From assembly GCA_949358305.1 (NCBI GenBank), contig OX442314.1, forward strand, positions 12,951,060 through 13,015,059: a stretch of 64,000 nucleotides of DNA, given 5' to 3'. Each line of letters starts with the position of its first letter. Position 1 is the stretch's first letter. The notes under the pieces are model-generated. The model was not told the DNA's origin. It saw only the letters and a program-made list of their open reading frames with translations, and did not search any database. The DNA is from Strigamia acuminata. Its lineage: Eukaryota > Arthropoda > Chilopoda > Geophilomorpha > Linotaeniidae. Made by a program: the position numbers and the translations under genes. Below, in pieces: positions 51,033 to 62,819 of the stretch.

Positions 51033-52943
51033 ATGTCAAGGGGAATGTCAAGCTCCAATACCGATCGAGATTATTACGGAGAAATGGAACAGAAATGTGA
51101 TGCTGTGAGTTTGAAATGTGAGAAATTTAGACGATTTTAGAGCGAAATTAATTTTTTTTTAGGACGAGGAGGAGTCGTGGATCTCGGGGGAAGAGCTAAT
51201 TACGGAAGATAGCACGGACGAAGAAGACGAGAAGTGTAAAACGAAACCGAGTAAACAAAAAGGGAAAAAGGAATCGAGTGGACATTGCAAATTCGGACCG
51301 AAAACTACGACGCTTCCACCCATCAAACGAGAAAACGTGTCCATGTCTTCGACGGCTTCTGCTGACGTGAATTTCAACGACGAACAGGCTTCTTGGAGAC
51401 CGAAAAGAGGCAGCATTAAATTGTCCGATCTTGAGGGCTACCAACTGGTGCAAATGCGTGAAAATCAAGTGGGCGACGAATTGAATTCCAGTGGTAAAAA
51501 TGTGGCACAAAACTGATATTGTACTCGCACTGAATTTGTAGTCGTGTTTGTGACGTGTTGCATATTGTAGCATTGGATTTTTTTTTTTTTTAATTTTATT
51601 TGTAGGAGATGGTTGCCAAGAGGATGAATTGTATTCCAATAATGTGTCTGCTCTTAATCTTGAGTTTTTGAAAGATATAGAGTTAAATGATTTACATGAT
51701 ATTTTGAAAAAGTATTTAAATGAAGATGAGATTAGTATCTGCGATTATTTGTCGGATGATACTCAGTTAGTCCATCAAGATGCTCGTGATTTTGGTGGAA
51801 TTTATTCGGATCTGGTGAATCGTGATCCGTCGTTGAATGAGATTTTGGTGCGGATGAACTATTTGGATAAAATCTTGGACGAAAAGACTGAAAACGCTGA
51901 TAAGTTTTTAAGTGATGGTGGGAAATCAAAATTAGTCGCTGCCAAACATGTGAAAGTAACTAAATGTTGTAAAAATAGTAAGTATTTATGGATATATGTT
52001 AAAGGATTTATATATTTGTATATGTTTAAAAAAAGTGATAATTCCAGTACATTTAAGTAATCCGAGAAAAATGACTCGCTCTGTGTCGAGTTTTGTGAGT
52101 AAAAATAAACAAAAATCGTGCGTAAGAGCGATTAAGAGTGCAAACTTTCAAGAGATTAATATGGTAATTGTATACTTTTATTTTCGAGATGAAATTTTAT
52201 GAGAATAAAAAATATATATTGTCAACTTTAGGATGATAATTCAAAACAAATTAAACTGAGTGGCGATCAAACACGACGTGTACGAGAGCTTCTCGCGGAC
52301 GAAGCGCACGACGACGACGAAATCGTTAGATTGAATCCCGGCGAGGGTTATACGTTGAGTACGGAAGATTCTTTGGCCATGGATGCGATCGATTTAAAAT
52401 TAAAGTCAATTTACGCCGATCAATCGACATCGCAAGTAAGTTTGTGTGATAAAAAAATTGAATTTCCTAATAAACAATAATATTTTTTTTATATTTTAAG
52501 AGAATGTGCAACATTGATATGCACCCGTTGCACGCCGAGTTGAAAGATATGGAATTGTTCGAAGAAAACAAATTGCTCCAAAGAATCGATTCGGAACTTA
52601 AAGTTATTCAACAGAATAAAAATAATAACGTAAGAATCGTGATCCGAAAGTGTGAATTTCTCTTTTGAATTCTGTTTTGATTTGGTTTTATAGACTGAAA
52701 GTTCCGTTTCTATCGATGAGCTCAATCGATTGTTTCAATCTCTACGATCCGATTCACCCAGCTCTGAAGTGTCTAGGTAGCGTATAACATAAGAAGAGTA
52801 TTCAAAAAAAAGCAAAACATGTGAATAAAATTGTAAATAAAATTTTATTTAGGACTTGGGCCAATTCCAGTGAAAGAGATAATGACGAAACAAATTCGCC
52901 ATTAAAATCAAATTTGGAAACAATCTCAGTTGAGTTGAATTAA
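51033..52943 (+). CDS. FSIP1: FSIP1-like protein (fibrous sheath interacting protein 1)
   Basis: FSIP1 is linked to the sperm tail fibrous sheath and ciliary axoneme. Eight exons read in phase: 51033-51104, 51163-51493, 51606-51977, 52048-52163, 52232-52435, 52501-52629, 52694-52776 and 52853-52943, for about 465 residues. The N-terminal third is acidic and Ser-rich. RMNYLDKILDEKTENADKF in exon 3 resembles the family coiled-coil block around LDKIL. The block RVRELLADE...NPGEGYTLSTED...AIDLKLKSI in exon 5 resembles the family's LVELL...KGYEL...IDIKL region. The assignment rests on these two blocks and is moderate. Its stop codon overlaps that of WDR27 on the other strand. Confidence 0.65.
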
Positions 52944-55900
52944 GATGCAAAATACGATACAATGCCGTCGTTTGTAGCTGTAACGAGCTGTGAAATAAAT
53001 ATTTTTTTTTACTTCAAAAAGAATCTTTATAAATGTGCAAGGTGTTTACTTTAAAATCGAATTAAATTTTACAATTTTATTCACTTTAAAGTAAACACCC
53101 TGGTATTTTGACGTACAGTTGGTTCATCTGGTTTGTAAACAACATCAGTAACCACATCTGAATGACCAGTCAATTTATTTACGTAAGCACCACCACGTAG
53201 ATCAAATATGTAAGCCTGTGGATAGAGAAGAAGAAAATATTTTTTTGAAGTAAGGAGAGTGTTAGTGAGCCCTACGGATTTGTCTTCGGATCCACAAGCA
53301 AAATAACGAGCACATGGACTAAAACGCAATCCACAATGAAAAGCTCTATTCATATTTCCAATGAACCTCTGAACACATCTAAAAATATTCGTATTGCTGT
53401 TTTTAATGCATCAGTGATGTAACTACTTCAGGGCCTGATGATGGCCCAAAAGTTGTGGTTTTTTCCACAAAAAATAAGACAAGGTTTTTTTTTCATGAAA
53501 GATTTTTTTATGAGAATTCTGATTTTGTCATGAAAATTCTGATTTTTTCATGAAAATTCTGATTTTTTCATGAAAATTCTGATTTTTTCATGAAAATTCT
53601 GATTTTTTCATGAAAATTCTGATTTTTTCATGAAAATTCTGATTTTTTCATGAAAATTCTGATTTTTTCATGAAAATTCTGATTTTTTCATGAAAATTCT
53701 GATTTTTTTTATGAAAATTCTGATTTTTTCATAAAAATTCTGATTTTTCATGAAAATTCTGATTTTTTCATGAAAATTCTGATTTTTTCATAAAAATTTT
53801 GATTTCTTCATGAAAATTCTGAATTTTTTAAAATGAAAATCTGCTTAAGAAATTTGAAGCAGTAGCTACACCACTTATATGTATTTAATGGTTGGTATTT
53901 TATTGTATTCACCTGTTACTACGTAAATCCCATAATTTAATGTTATCACCAACGGCTGTAGTAAGAAACATGTTGTATGCAGAAGGATGTTGAGCAGCAA
54001 ATGCGGATCCTGAATTTAAGCAAATTTTATAAGGTGGTTTGGTGTGTACATCAAACACCTGCTGAACTACACTGCCCACATTCATGTCAAAAATACGCAC
54101 AGATCTGTCCGAGCATGCACAAAGTACCAAATCTTGGTATTAAAATTAAGTAAAACAAACTTTACAACCTTTTTCCAGCAAAAAACAACAAGGATACAAG
54201 AATAAAACTGATTTATAGCCGCTGTGTGAAGAATTTGCTGAGCCGACACTGGAAATTCTTTGACTAATTTATACCGACCACGAAAACGAAATCTAAATAA
54301 AATAAATCCAATAAAACAATCAATTTACAATGATTTATCGTATACACTACTTGGTTAAATTGCTTTTCGAGGGTTCCAAATTATATTTGTAAAGATAGAG
54401 ACTGTTGCCAGACGTCAACAAGATGAATTTGTCCATGTAAAAAAATTGGGCATGTTTGATTTCCTTGGTAAACAATGGTTCTTTCTACATGCTTAAAGTA
54501 ATTTTACAAAAACAACAAAAAAGATATTCCGACTTTTAGTTATTACCACATTGTGGACTTCAGCTATATTCTTGAGTACAGGCTGACTTTTTAATATAGC
54601 CTGAATGTCCATAACCATCGAATGGTTCTTCCATGACCACAATTTTGCCGTTTTATCGTCAGAAGCAGTCAGGATACAGGACCCATCTAAATTGTAACTG
54701 ATACAGTTGACGGTCGCATTGTGTCCTGCCAGATTCAAAATTTTCCCGTTATTTTTAATTATATGGGCGGAATTTAAACTTGTTGCACATGCTAAAGTCT
54801 TTCCATTTCCTATAAAAAAAATTAAAACAAATTAAAACAAATTAAAACATCAATTTTTAAATTTTCAAATAAAAATTCTATTTGCCTGAATAGTCAATGG
54901 AAGTAATGCTAGCAGTTTGATTCATAACGCGAATAGTTTGTGATAAATGCGACGGAGGATCGTTATATGTGGCGTAACCTTCAGTCAGTCTGTTTAAGAA
55001 TTAAAAAAACATTTAAAACGATCACGATATTTAAAAAATAATACTTTTTTTTTTTACTTTGTAATAAGTTTAGTCGTTGATTTAGGCTTAATAGATGGGC
55101 TTGAAGGTGGTGCTGACTTGGGACAACGCGCAGTCGACCATCCTGAATGCCCGGGTGACTTAATCCGTGCATGGCCGTGACAACTATGAAGTAGATTCAA
55201 TTTCGACTCTTTACTCTTGGTTCGTGATAATTTAGAAAGCAATTCTAAAAGAAATAAAAATTTAGTCATCAAAAAATAATTAATAAAATAATTTAATACC
55301 CTTGGACGATTTTTTTGCAATAACTCTCTTATCTTGCCTCGTGAATGTCGAACGAAGTGGCGATGCTTGATGAAGCGGTTCACTGTACGGAAAATTAATT
55401 ACAGAGCGATGTTACCATGGAGATCGATGTATAATAACGTACCAAGCTATAAGCGACAACTTGACCGGCTCCCCGTCTCGCGATGAAGCAATACAGCTTT
55501 TGTTTTCTTCCAATGTCAACCTCGCCATTTTCATTTCTAATGGCGAAAATGCAGGAAAGTTCTCTTGCATGGACTCCGATGTTATGCTAATTACGCCGAT
55601 GTAAACAGCGCTGGTAAACAAACTTTTAATAACGCACCACACCTAAAAATATATATTTTTTAAAAATGTTACAACATATTTCTATTTAATCCTATTCAAA
55701 TCTACTTTGTTTTCTGAAGAAACACAAGGACAGAACGAAACGGTGCCGGCCAAACCCACAATTTCAGATGATCCTATAGAAATATTCATTAAAATAAATA
55801 GTATTCATTTTTATAATAAAAATATTATTATTATTTTGCCTTGAATAAGTGTATCCTTTTCGTTCTGTAAATTGGCGATCAAATCGATTTCCAATGTGCG

Positions 55901-57698
55901 CAAATTCAAGCTGACAATTGCAGTTGTCATGCCAATTAGAAGTGTCGGTGCCGGTGACATTATAGCACTGAAATTGCCCTCGTGCCAAGGATGGATCGAC
56001 GTATCGCTTAAACTCAGTTGACCGTTCACAGGTTTCTGAAAATGGAAGCCCAAAATGGCCCAACCAGGTTCGACCTGACTATCGTTTTCCTGACGAAAAG
56101 TTGCATCAGGCGGCAAGAGTTTGTCGTGTGGAAGTCGGGGTTTTCCGAATAAAATATTCGTTGACTCTGTAATCATTTAGAAACAATATTAAGTTTTAAT
56201 TTACATGGATAATAATTTTTTTAAAAAATGAGAGATTCAACCGTAAGAATGGAATCCATTGCTTTCTACGTGATTTGTAGAATTAAAACACGCTCCCGTG
56301 GATTTAGCAACATCCAAAGATGCCAACTCTCGATATTGACTGCCCGGCGACAAATCATGAATCCAAATATGGCCATCCATACTTCCCATTACAAACTGTG
56401 GTGATACAATATCGCATGCTAAATTTACAATTGGCGAGCCTGTTAGAATGTTGGATTTGTGTAGTAAAGATAGTTTATAGGTATCCCAAATCTGTGATTG
56501 AAAAAAAAAATTCGAAAATTTAAATCAATAAATAACGACGAGTTTCTTATAACATTCACGAACTCGCCATAAATGTTCGATCTTCGGAAACACTTATGAG
56601 AAGTTCGGGTTGATGATAACATCCGGAAACTGCAGTGACTTTGGCTAAATGTCCTTCAAATGTTGCAATATGAACTATATTCTAAATCAAAAACATTAAA
56701 AAACAGTTTTTATACATTTCAGCGTACGATTTACTTTATATAAGTAAATTTCTCGATCCACTACAAGAACTAATATCCTATCGTTGAACACAAAACAAGC
56801 AAAATGAACTTGACCCGGACTCCGAATTTGCGCTTGACATTTAGGTAATAAAGCTAAAAAAAATAATATGTAAAAAATAAATAAAATAAAAAATAATTTT
56901 ATTAAATAAATATTATCAAAATTCATACTGGAATGACCAAATTCCGGTTCTTCAGACGAACTGCCAAAATTCCATAAAATCACCCAATCTTCTGCGCACG
57001 AACATAACAATTTTGGAATTGTTCCAATGCTTAAACTTATTGCTGTAATGGACCAGGCGTGACCGTAAAGTATTAAAGGCTGTAACAATAAAAGACATAT
57101 TTTTAACATTTTATTTTATTTTCTATACCGTAAATGCTCTTACAGAACACTATCAAGTGTATTTTGCACGTAAAAAGAGCATTTTGCATATGAAAAGTGC
57201 ATTTTGTCCATAAAAAGTGCATTTTGCACATAAAAAGTGCATTTTGCACATAAAAAGTGCATTTGCACATGAAAGGTGCATTTTGCACATAAAAAGTGCA
57301 TTTTGCAACTTAAAATGCATTTTGCAACTTAAAATGCATTTTGTAACTTAAAATGCATTTTTGGCACTTAAAAAATAGATTTTTGAACTTGGAAAATGCA
57401 TTTTTGCACTTTGCAGCCACGTTGTAAAAGGATACCATGTTCAATCAGTATCCCGCGTTCAATGAAAGCATTTTACGGTATTTTTAATTAAATTATTTAA
57501 TATTTATTTTCATACATCTTGTGTTAGATTATCCAAATTCCACAGACCCAATGCACCGCGATGTTGGCATGGGATTACTAGATATTTACCATCACAAGCT
57601 GGCGAAAAATTGTGCATTGCAAACGACACTTGCAACACTTGGATCCATTTAATTTTACAGTCAGAACTGTCCACTTCTTGATTTCCAGTTGAAACCAT
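52940..57698 (-). CDS. WDR27: WD repeat-containing protein WDR27
   Basis: A WD40 repeat protein, probably a scaffold; its cellular role is poorly known. Family-specific blocks appear in order on the minus strand: LYGHAWSITAISL and LLCSCAEDWVILWNF (about 56960-57080), the link region CHGHARIKSPGHSGW/TARCPKSAPPSSPSIKPK (about 55080-55200), LAGHNATVNCISY...DDKTAKLWSW (about 54640-54738), HPSAYNMFLTTAVGDNIKLW (about 53930-53990), FSPCARYFACGSEDKS (53276-53378), then 53117-53215 (AYIFDLRGG...LTGHSDVVTDV) and a last exon 52940-52987 ending LVTATNDGIVSYFAS. Exons are split by short introns except two swollen by 20-bp minisatellites. The start is uncertain: the first Met seen (57698) follows a splice-like acceptor. 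Confidence 0.85.
53503..53835. repeat. 20-bp minisatellite inside a WDR27 intron
   Basis: About 16 copies of GATTTTTTCATGAAAATTCT, many exact, inside the 534-bp intron 53379-53912. Each unit carries the palindrome TTTTCATGAAAA. Neighbouring introns of this gene are about 60-130 bp, so this intron grew by repeat expansion. Confidence 0.93.
57165..57330. repeat. 20-bp minisatellite inside another WDR27 intron
   Basis: About eight copies of a 20-bp unit like ATTTTGCACATAAAAAGTGC, degrading rightwards into related AAAATGCATTTTGCAACTT words up to about 57405. It lies in an intron between the exons near 57080 and 57512. Confidence 0.9.
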
Positions 57699-58235
57699 TT
57701 CACTGCAAAAGCAATTCAACAAATTTATTTTTTAGTAAATGTCGAAAATTCTAAGATATGAGGCCAACAAACCTGTCCATTTTTTTCAGCTTTTATCTTT
57801 TCCACCCTTTGTTAATTTAAATTTTCTTCTTATTTCATTCTCGACATTGGCAAATACGGTAATCGTTATTAACTTACAAACCTTTGAATTCAATCATAAC
57901 ATTTTGGCATCGTTCGTCGTCATGGTAACCATCAACTGCTACCTGTTATCAGTTTGTACAACTAGCAAGCAGCTACGCGCAGAAATAAACCTCAACCAAA
58001 CTTTTCAACTTTTTTTCTAGGAAATCAAAAAATAAAACAAATAAAGAAAATAAGAAAAATTTTTTTGCAGATTTTTTGAAAGCACTAAAGATTGAAAATC
58101 TTTTTTTATACAAAAATTTATATGCAAGTTGATAATTCATCGCGCACTTTCCTTCCGCTAGAATGCTTTTGAATGTTTGATGATGGCGACCGATGTGAGC
58201 AACAAAACCAAACAAACAAAATAAAAACATAAAAT
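57699..58235. promoter_or_regulatory. Divergent spacer, WDR27 / PPP2R3C
   Basis: 537 bp between outward-facing start codons. A plus-strand open frame at 57739-58020 and a minus-strand one at 57973-58230 show no domain and are hydrophobic or lysine-rich by composition. The last 100 bp contain two CG-bearing patches, likely the PPP2R3C promoter. Confidence 0.4.
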
Positions 58236-60177
58236 ATGGATCTGATAAAGTGTTTAAGAGATTATAATAAGCGGAAAGGTAATGTATGCTCCAAAATAAT
58301 AATGCTAAAATAATTCCGCGATCAATTTTCGCAGCTAAGGAATCGGATCATTGCAAAGACATAAAGATTGACGAAGATGACAAGTTATTTACAAAATATT
58401 ACACCGAATGGAAACAAGAGATAACAAAAAATGACAAGTCCTATCAAATGATCCCGAGATTTTACTTCAAGGTACGATTATATTTTGATTCGAATTTATT
58501 AACTCTATAATCCTGTCATCAACAGTTGCCTGGAGAAGAAGATATCATGTTACAAAAATTAAGGGAAGAAACTCGGTAAAAAATAAGATAAAAATATATT
58601 TAAAAATGACACAATTTATCTGGTTCTTGTTTCCAGTGCGGCGTTTTTACAGCGCAAAAGTAAAGAACTCCTTGAAAATGAAGAATTAAAGGTAAATCCG
58701 GGTAAATTTGAATTTGAAAATATCTAATCGTTATTGAATTCATAAAAATTAAGAATTTATGGATACTATTGGATAACTATCACACACCACCTCAAAGTGG
58801 AGATGAACAAATGATAGATTATGACGATTTTATGAAGGTTTCTGAAGAAGCAGGGCCGAAGTGCAAGTAAGAGTGGGATATATTTGACTCTAATATATTT
58901 ATTTATGAATATTTTTTCGTTTTTTAACCAGACAATATTTCAAAGCTAAAGTATTTGGAAAGATATACCAAAACGACGCGTACGGACGGATTTCTATAAT
59001 GCAATTTTTCAATTACGTCATGAGGAAAGTTTGGTTAAATCAGACGAGAATTGGTTTGTCGTTATTCGACGTTGCGGGACAAGGACATCTTAGAGAAACG
59101 GTAAAATGATAAAAATTGAAAAAACTATCTTCTTATATATATTTGTTTTTAAAATTAGGATTTAGAAAATTACATCTCTGAATTAATTCCAACTCTGCCC
59201 CAACTTGGCGGATTAGAAAAATCGTTCCATTCGTTTTATGTGTGCACCGCAGTTCGTAAGTTTTTCTTCTTTCTCGATCCATTACGGACGGGAAAAGTGA
59301 AAATACGCGACATATTGGCGTGCAGTTTTTTGGACGATTTGCTGGAATTAAGGGACGAAGATTTGCCGAAAAACATCCAGGAATCGAATTGGTTTTCGGC
59401 CCCATCAGCATTAAGAGTTTACGGCCAATATTTGAATTTGGATAAAGACCATAACGGAATGTTGAGTAAAGAGGAATTAGCCAGGTAAATTAAATATTTT
59501 GTAGAATAATTATGATAATTAATTACACATTTTTAGATTCGGGACGGGTTTATTAACGCCGGTATTTATTGACCGAGTTTTCCAAGAATGTCTCACATTC
59601 GACGGTGAAATGGTAAATCGTTTTCAAATTTAATAAAAACTGTAATAAACATGAATTTTTTTAATTTTTAGGACTACAAAACGTACCTCGATTTCGTTCT
59701 GGCATTAGAAAACAGAAGAGATCCGCAAGCATTACAATATTTATTCCGAATTTTGGATATCGAAGGAAAGGGCTACCTCAATGTATTTGCACTTAATTTC
59801 TTTTTCAGGGTAAATTAAATTATAAATCAAAAAATATTCGAGGGTTTTCACTTTATATTTGCTCTTGTTGTGGTATTTTAGGCAATACAAGAACAAATGC
59901 AAATACAAGGACAAGATCCTGTTTTTTTTGCTGATGTTAAAGACGAGATCTTTGATATGGTGAAACCCAAAGATCCTTTAAAAATAACACTTCAGGATTT
60001 GATTGAATGGTAAATATGAATGTTATCGATGCAATTTTAATTATAATGTAAATTTATTTTTAATCAAGTGGGCATGGAGACACCGTTGTGAGTATTTTGA
60101 TCGATTTGAATGGATTTTGGTCGTACGAAAATAGGGGTTCCTCGTTACCCGAAGCTTCGGACGAAGCAGAAATTTAA
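58236..60177 (+). CDS. PPP2R3C: Protein phosphatase 2A regulatory subunit B'' gamma (G5PR)
   Basis: Regulatory subunit that directs PP2A/PP5 to substrates and is found at centrosomes and in the nucleus. Eleven exons read in phase: 58236-58278, 58335-58471, 58526-58575, 58637-58691, 58754-58866, 58932-59100, 59159-59484, 59537-59612, 59672-59809, 59882-60009 and 60069-60177, giving about 447 residues, close to the family's 453. Recognisable blocks are YYTEWKQ and MIPRFYFKLP (exon 2), RISIMQFFNYVMRKVW (exon 6), YVCTAVRKFFFFLDP and FSAPSALRVYGQYLNLD (exon 7). An EF-hand DKDHNGMLSKEE follows in exon 7, and a second, weaker DIEGKGYL in exon 9. All splice sites are GT-AG. Confidence 0.96.
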
Positions 60178-60450
60178 AATTGGCAGTTTGGATTTCAAAT
60201 ACGATGAAATTAAATTCACACATTTAATGTCCACAAATTATTATTTTTGTATTTTACATGAACAAACAAAAATATGTATAATTATATATATATATAAATA
60301 TAACAATAAATGTTATCAAATAAAGCAATTTTAGTGTAATTCCCGCTGTGAAAAATGGCTTTATTTAAATAACGTGTCGTTTGTAAAGAAGAAATCATAA
60401 TATCAAGTCTAGCACGATACTTGGAATGACATGTTACGTATTCAGAAAAC

Positions 60451-61089
60451 TTATTCTAATGAATTCAACATAAGTAATTGCTTCAAGACTTTAGTTTGAC
60501 TCGTTTCGCGGATTTCACCGGCCAAAAACATTTCGTCAACAACACTGTAAACCTAATAAATAAAAACGTATACGGGTAATTAATTTCAAATAATGATATC
60601 TCGAATTACTCTCGAGTTATCTACCTTGTAAAAATTGAAAACTAGATCCAATTCGCACACATTGTGGAAATATTCATTCAAAACTTCGACGAAATTATGG
60701 ATCGCCTCCAAATATGCCAAATTATTGTCGTTAATATCGACACAGATGCAGAAATACAATCCGGCATATCGTCGGTAAACGATTTTGAAATTGCGAAACT
60801 GAAAAATTAACCTCTCAATAGTTAACCTCAGCGTTAGAAAATAATCGTATCGGATCTAACCTCGACGAAATTCGTGTGTTTGGCATCTCGCACAGTGACA
60901 ACTGCGTGAACTTCTTCGATCAACTTCTGTTTCTCGTCATCGTCGAAATTCATGTACCATTTTGCCAGACGAGTCTTTCCGGCTCGATTTTGGATTAATA
61001 TGAACCGAATCTAAACGATTATAAAAAAGTTCATTAATTAATTTTTAACGTGCACGAAAACGACAAACTCTTAATTAAACACGAACCAT
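60451..61089 (-). CDS. AP2S1: AP-2 complex subunit sigma
   Basis: Small subunit of the clathrin adaptor AP-2 at the plasma membrane; with alpha it forms the pocket for acidic dileucine sorting signals. Exons are 61087-61089 (only the ATG), 60861-61010, 60625-60798 and 60451-60552, exactly 142 codons plus stop, which is the family length. [39 protein letters not shown] and [20 protein letters not shown] are near-invariant. The start exon consisting of just the initiator codon is also how the vertebrate gene is arranged. It is divergent from POLR1C. Confidence 0.97.
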
Positions 61090-61280
61090 TTAAAAGTGTA
61101 CGCGAAATCCGGCGAAATCTGATGCTGAAGGATGTAACACGAGACACAAGTCCGCCAAGCGATAACAAGACGAAGTGAAATGTTGTCGATTGGTGGCGCA
61201 TCGAATGCTTTGATTTTCTAGTGACCACGTGCTGTTTGTGTCTTTCATTTATTTGTATTAAAAACATATAAATAACCGGG
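61090..61280. promoter_or_regulatory. Shared divergent promoter, AP2S1 / POLR1C
   Basis: Only 191 bp lie between the two start codons, so the promoters must overlap. The segment is of mixed composition with several CG steps and no clear TATA box. Confidence 0.5.
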
Positions 61281-62814
61281 ATGGAGGAAGTACGAACACG
61301 TGTAACTTTACGCGAACACAATCTAGTAAATGTATGAATTTCTAACTATGAATTTTTTTGAAAAATTAATCTATTAAATTTTTTTTTTGTATTTTTTCAT
61401 AGACCCGAGCAACTGACTTTCCTGGGAATTACGTGGGATATAACGACAGTTGGGATTTTGATAAGTTCAAGAAGGTTAAAAAACGGATCGAAAGATGTCT
61501 AATAGTCCAAAATATTAAAACAAAATGTATTTTTGCAGAATTTTAGTGTCAAGTTTGTTCGCAAGGAAGAAAATCTTCTCGAATTTGACATGGTGGGAAT
61601 CGATGCGTCCATTGCGAATGCATTCAGGCGGATATTAATAGCCGAAGTACTGCGATATGAATGGCTAAATCGTCTTAAATGATGTTAATTGTGTTTGATT
61701 TAAGGTTCCAACGATGTCTGTGGAAAAGGTTTTTGTTTACAACAACACGTCAATCATTCCAGACGAAATTTTGTCTTCCAGACTCGGCTTAATTCCTATT
61801 AAAGCCGATCCTAGATTATTTGAGTACAGACAACCAGGTAAATTCGACAGAAGTTAGGTGTAAAATAATATGAAGCCAATAACAATAATTTTTTTTTAAA
61901 AGACGATTCGAAGGGTTCGGAAGAAAACACTTTGGAATTTCACTTGAAAGTTCGTTGTAGTAAACGCCCACACGCGGCCAAAGATGCGACATCTCGCGAT
62001 GAATTGCACATTAATCATTCGGTCTATTCTGGAAACATTAAATGGGTTCCGCTAGGAAATCAAGCTTCGATGGTAAAATTGAATTTTTTTAATTTGCAAC
62101 ATTTAAATTTTGTTTTTAAATTTGGTAGTATCAAGAAGAGGAGGTCGGTCCGGTTGAAAAGGATATTTTAATAGCCAAATTACAACCTGGTCACGAAATT
62201 GATATTAAAATGCACGCTGTGAAGGGAATTGGGAGAGACCATGCAAAGTTTTCCCCAGTTGGTAAGTGAAAATGTGCTTTTAATTGATTTAATAATCTGT
62301 TTTGACTTTTTTTAATGATGTAAATTTTAGCACCCGTTTCGTACCGATTACTTCCGGAGATTATTTTGACTAAACCCATAATGAATGACGATGCTGTTCG
62401 ATTACAAGGTTGCTTTTCAGAGGGCGTGATTGGAATTGAAGAAACAAAAGGTATAAATAATTTAAACTTATAATATTTTTGTATTTTTATGTTTTTTTTT
62501 TTATATTCCAGATGGAAAAATCGCTAAAGTTGTCAATCCACGAATGGATACGTGCAGCCGTAATGTGATGCGACACGAAGATTTAAAACCTTTTGTTAAA
62601 ATGCAAAGAGTTCGAGACTATTTCATTTGTAAGTTTTTTTTTTTTTTTAATAATTTAAATATTACAAATTAATTTGGTTTTATTTTCATATTTCATAGTT
62701 TCCATCGAATCCACGGGCGCTTTAGCACCGGATGTTTTGTTTTGTGAAGCAATCGGAATATTAAAAAGAAAATGTAAAACATTTTTAGACGAATTGGATT
62801 ATGATAAGAAATAA
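61281..62814 (+). CDS. POLR1C: RNA polymerase I and III subunit RPAC1
   Basis: Alpha-like assembly subunit (AC40) shared by RNA polymerases I and III, pairing with POLR1D. Exons: 61281-61331, 61403-61474, 61539-61646, 61705-61837, 61903-62072, 62129-62261, 62331-62450, 62512-62628 and 62699-62814, about 339 residues, matching the family. The alpha-motif [19 protein letters not shown] (exons 3-4), [13 protein letters not shown], the LQPGHEIDI block and [11 protein letters not shown] are diagnostic. All introns are GT-AG and about 55-70 bp. The stop lies 5 bp from the stop of the tectonic gene on the opposite strand. Confidence 0.97.
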
Positions 62815-62819
62815 ATTAG

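Noticed and set aside
57739-58230. Two open frames in the WDR27/PPP2R3C spacer
   Set aside because: Opposite-strand hydrophobic or Lys-rich frames without splice partners or domains; the place is a divergent promoter region.
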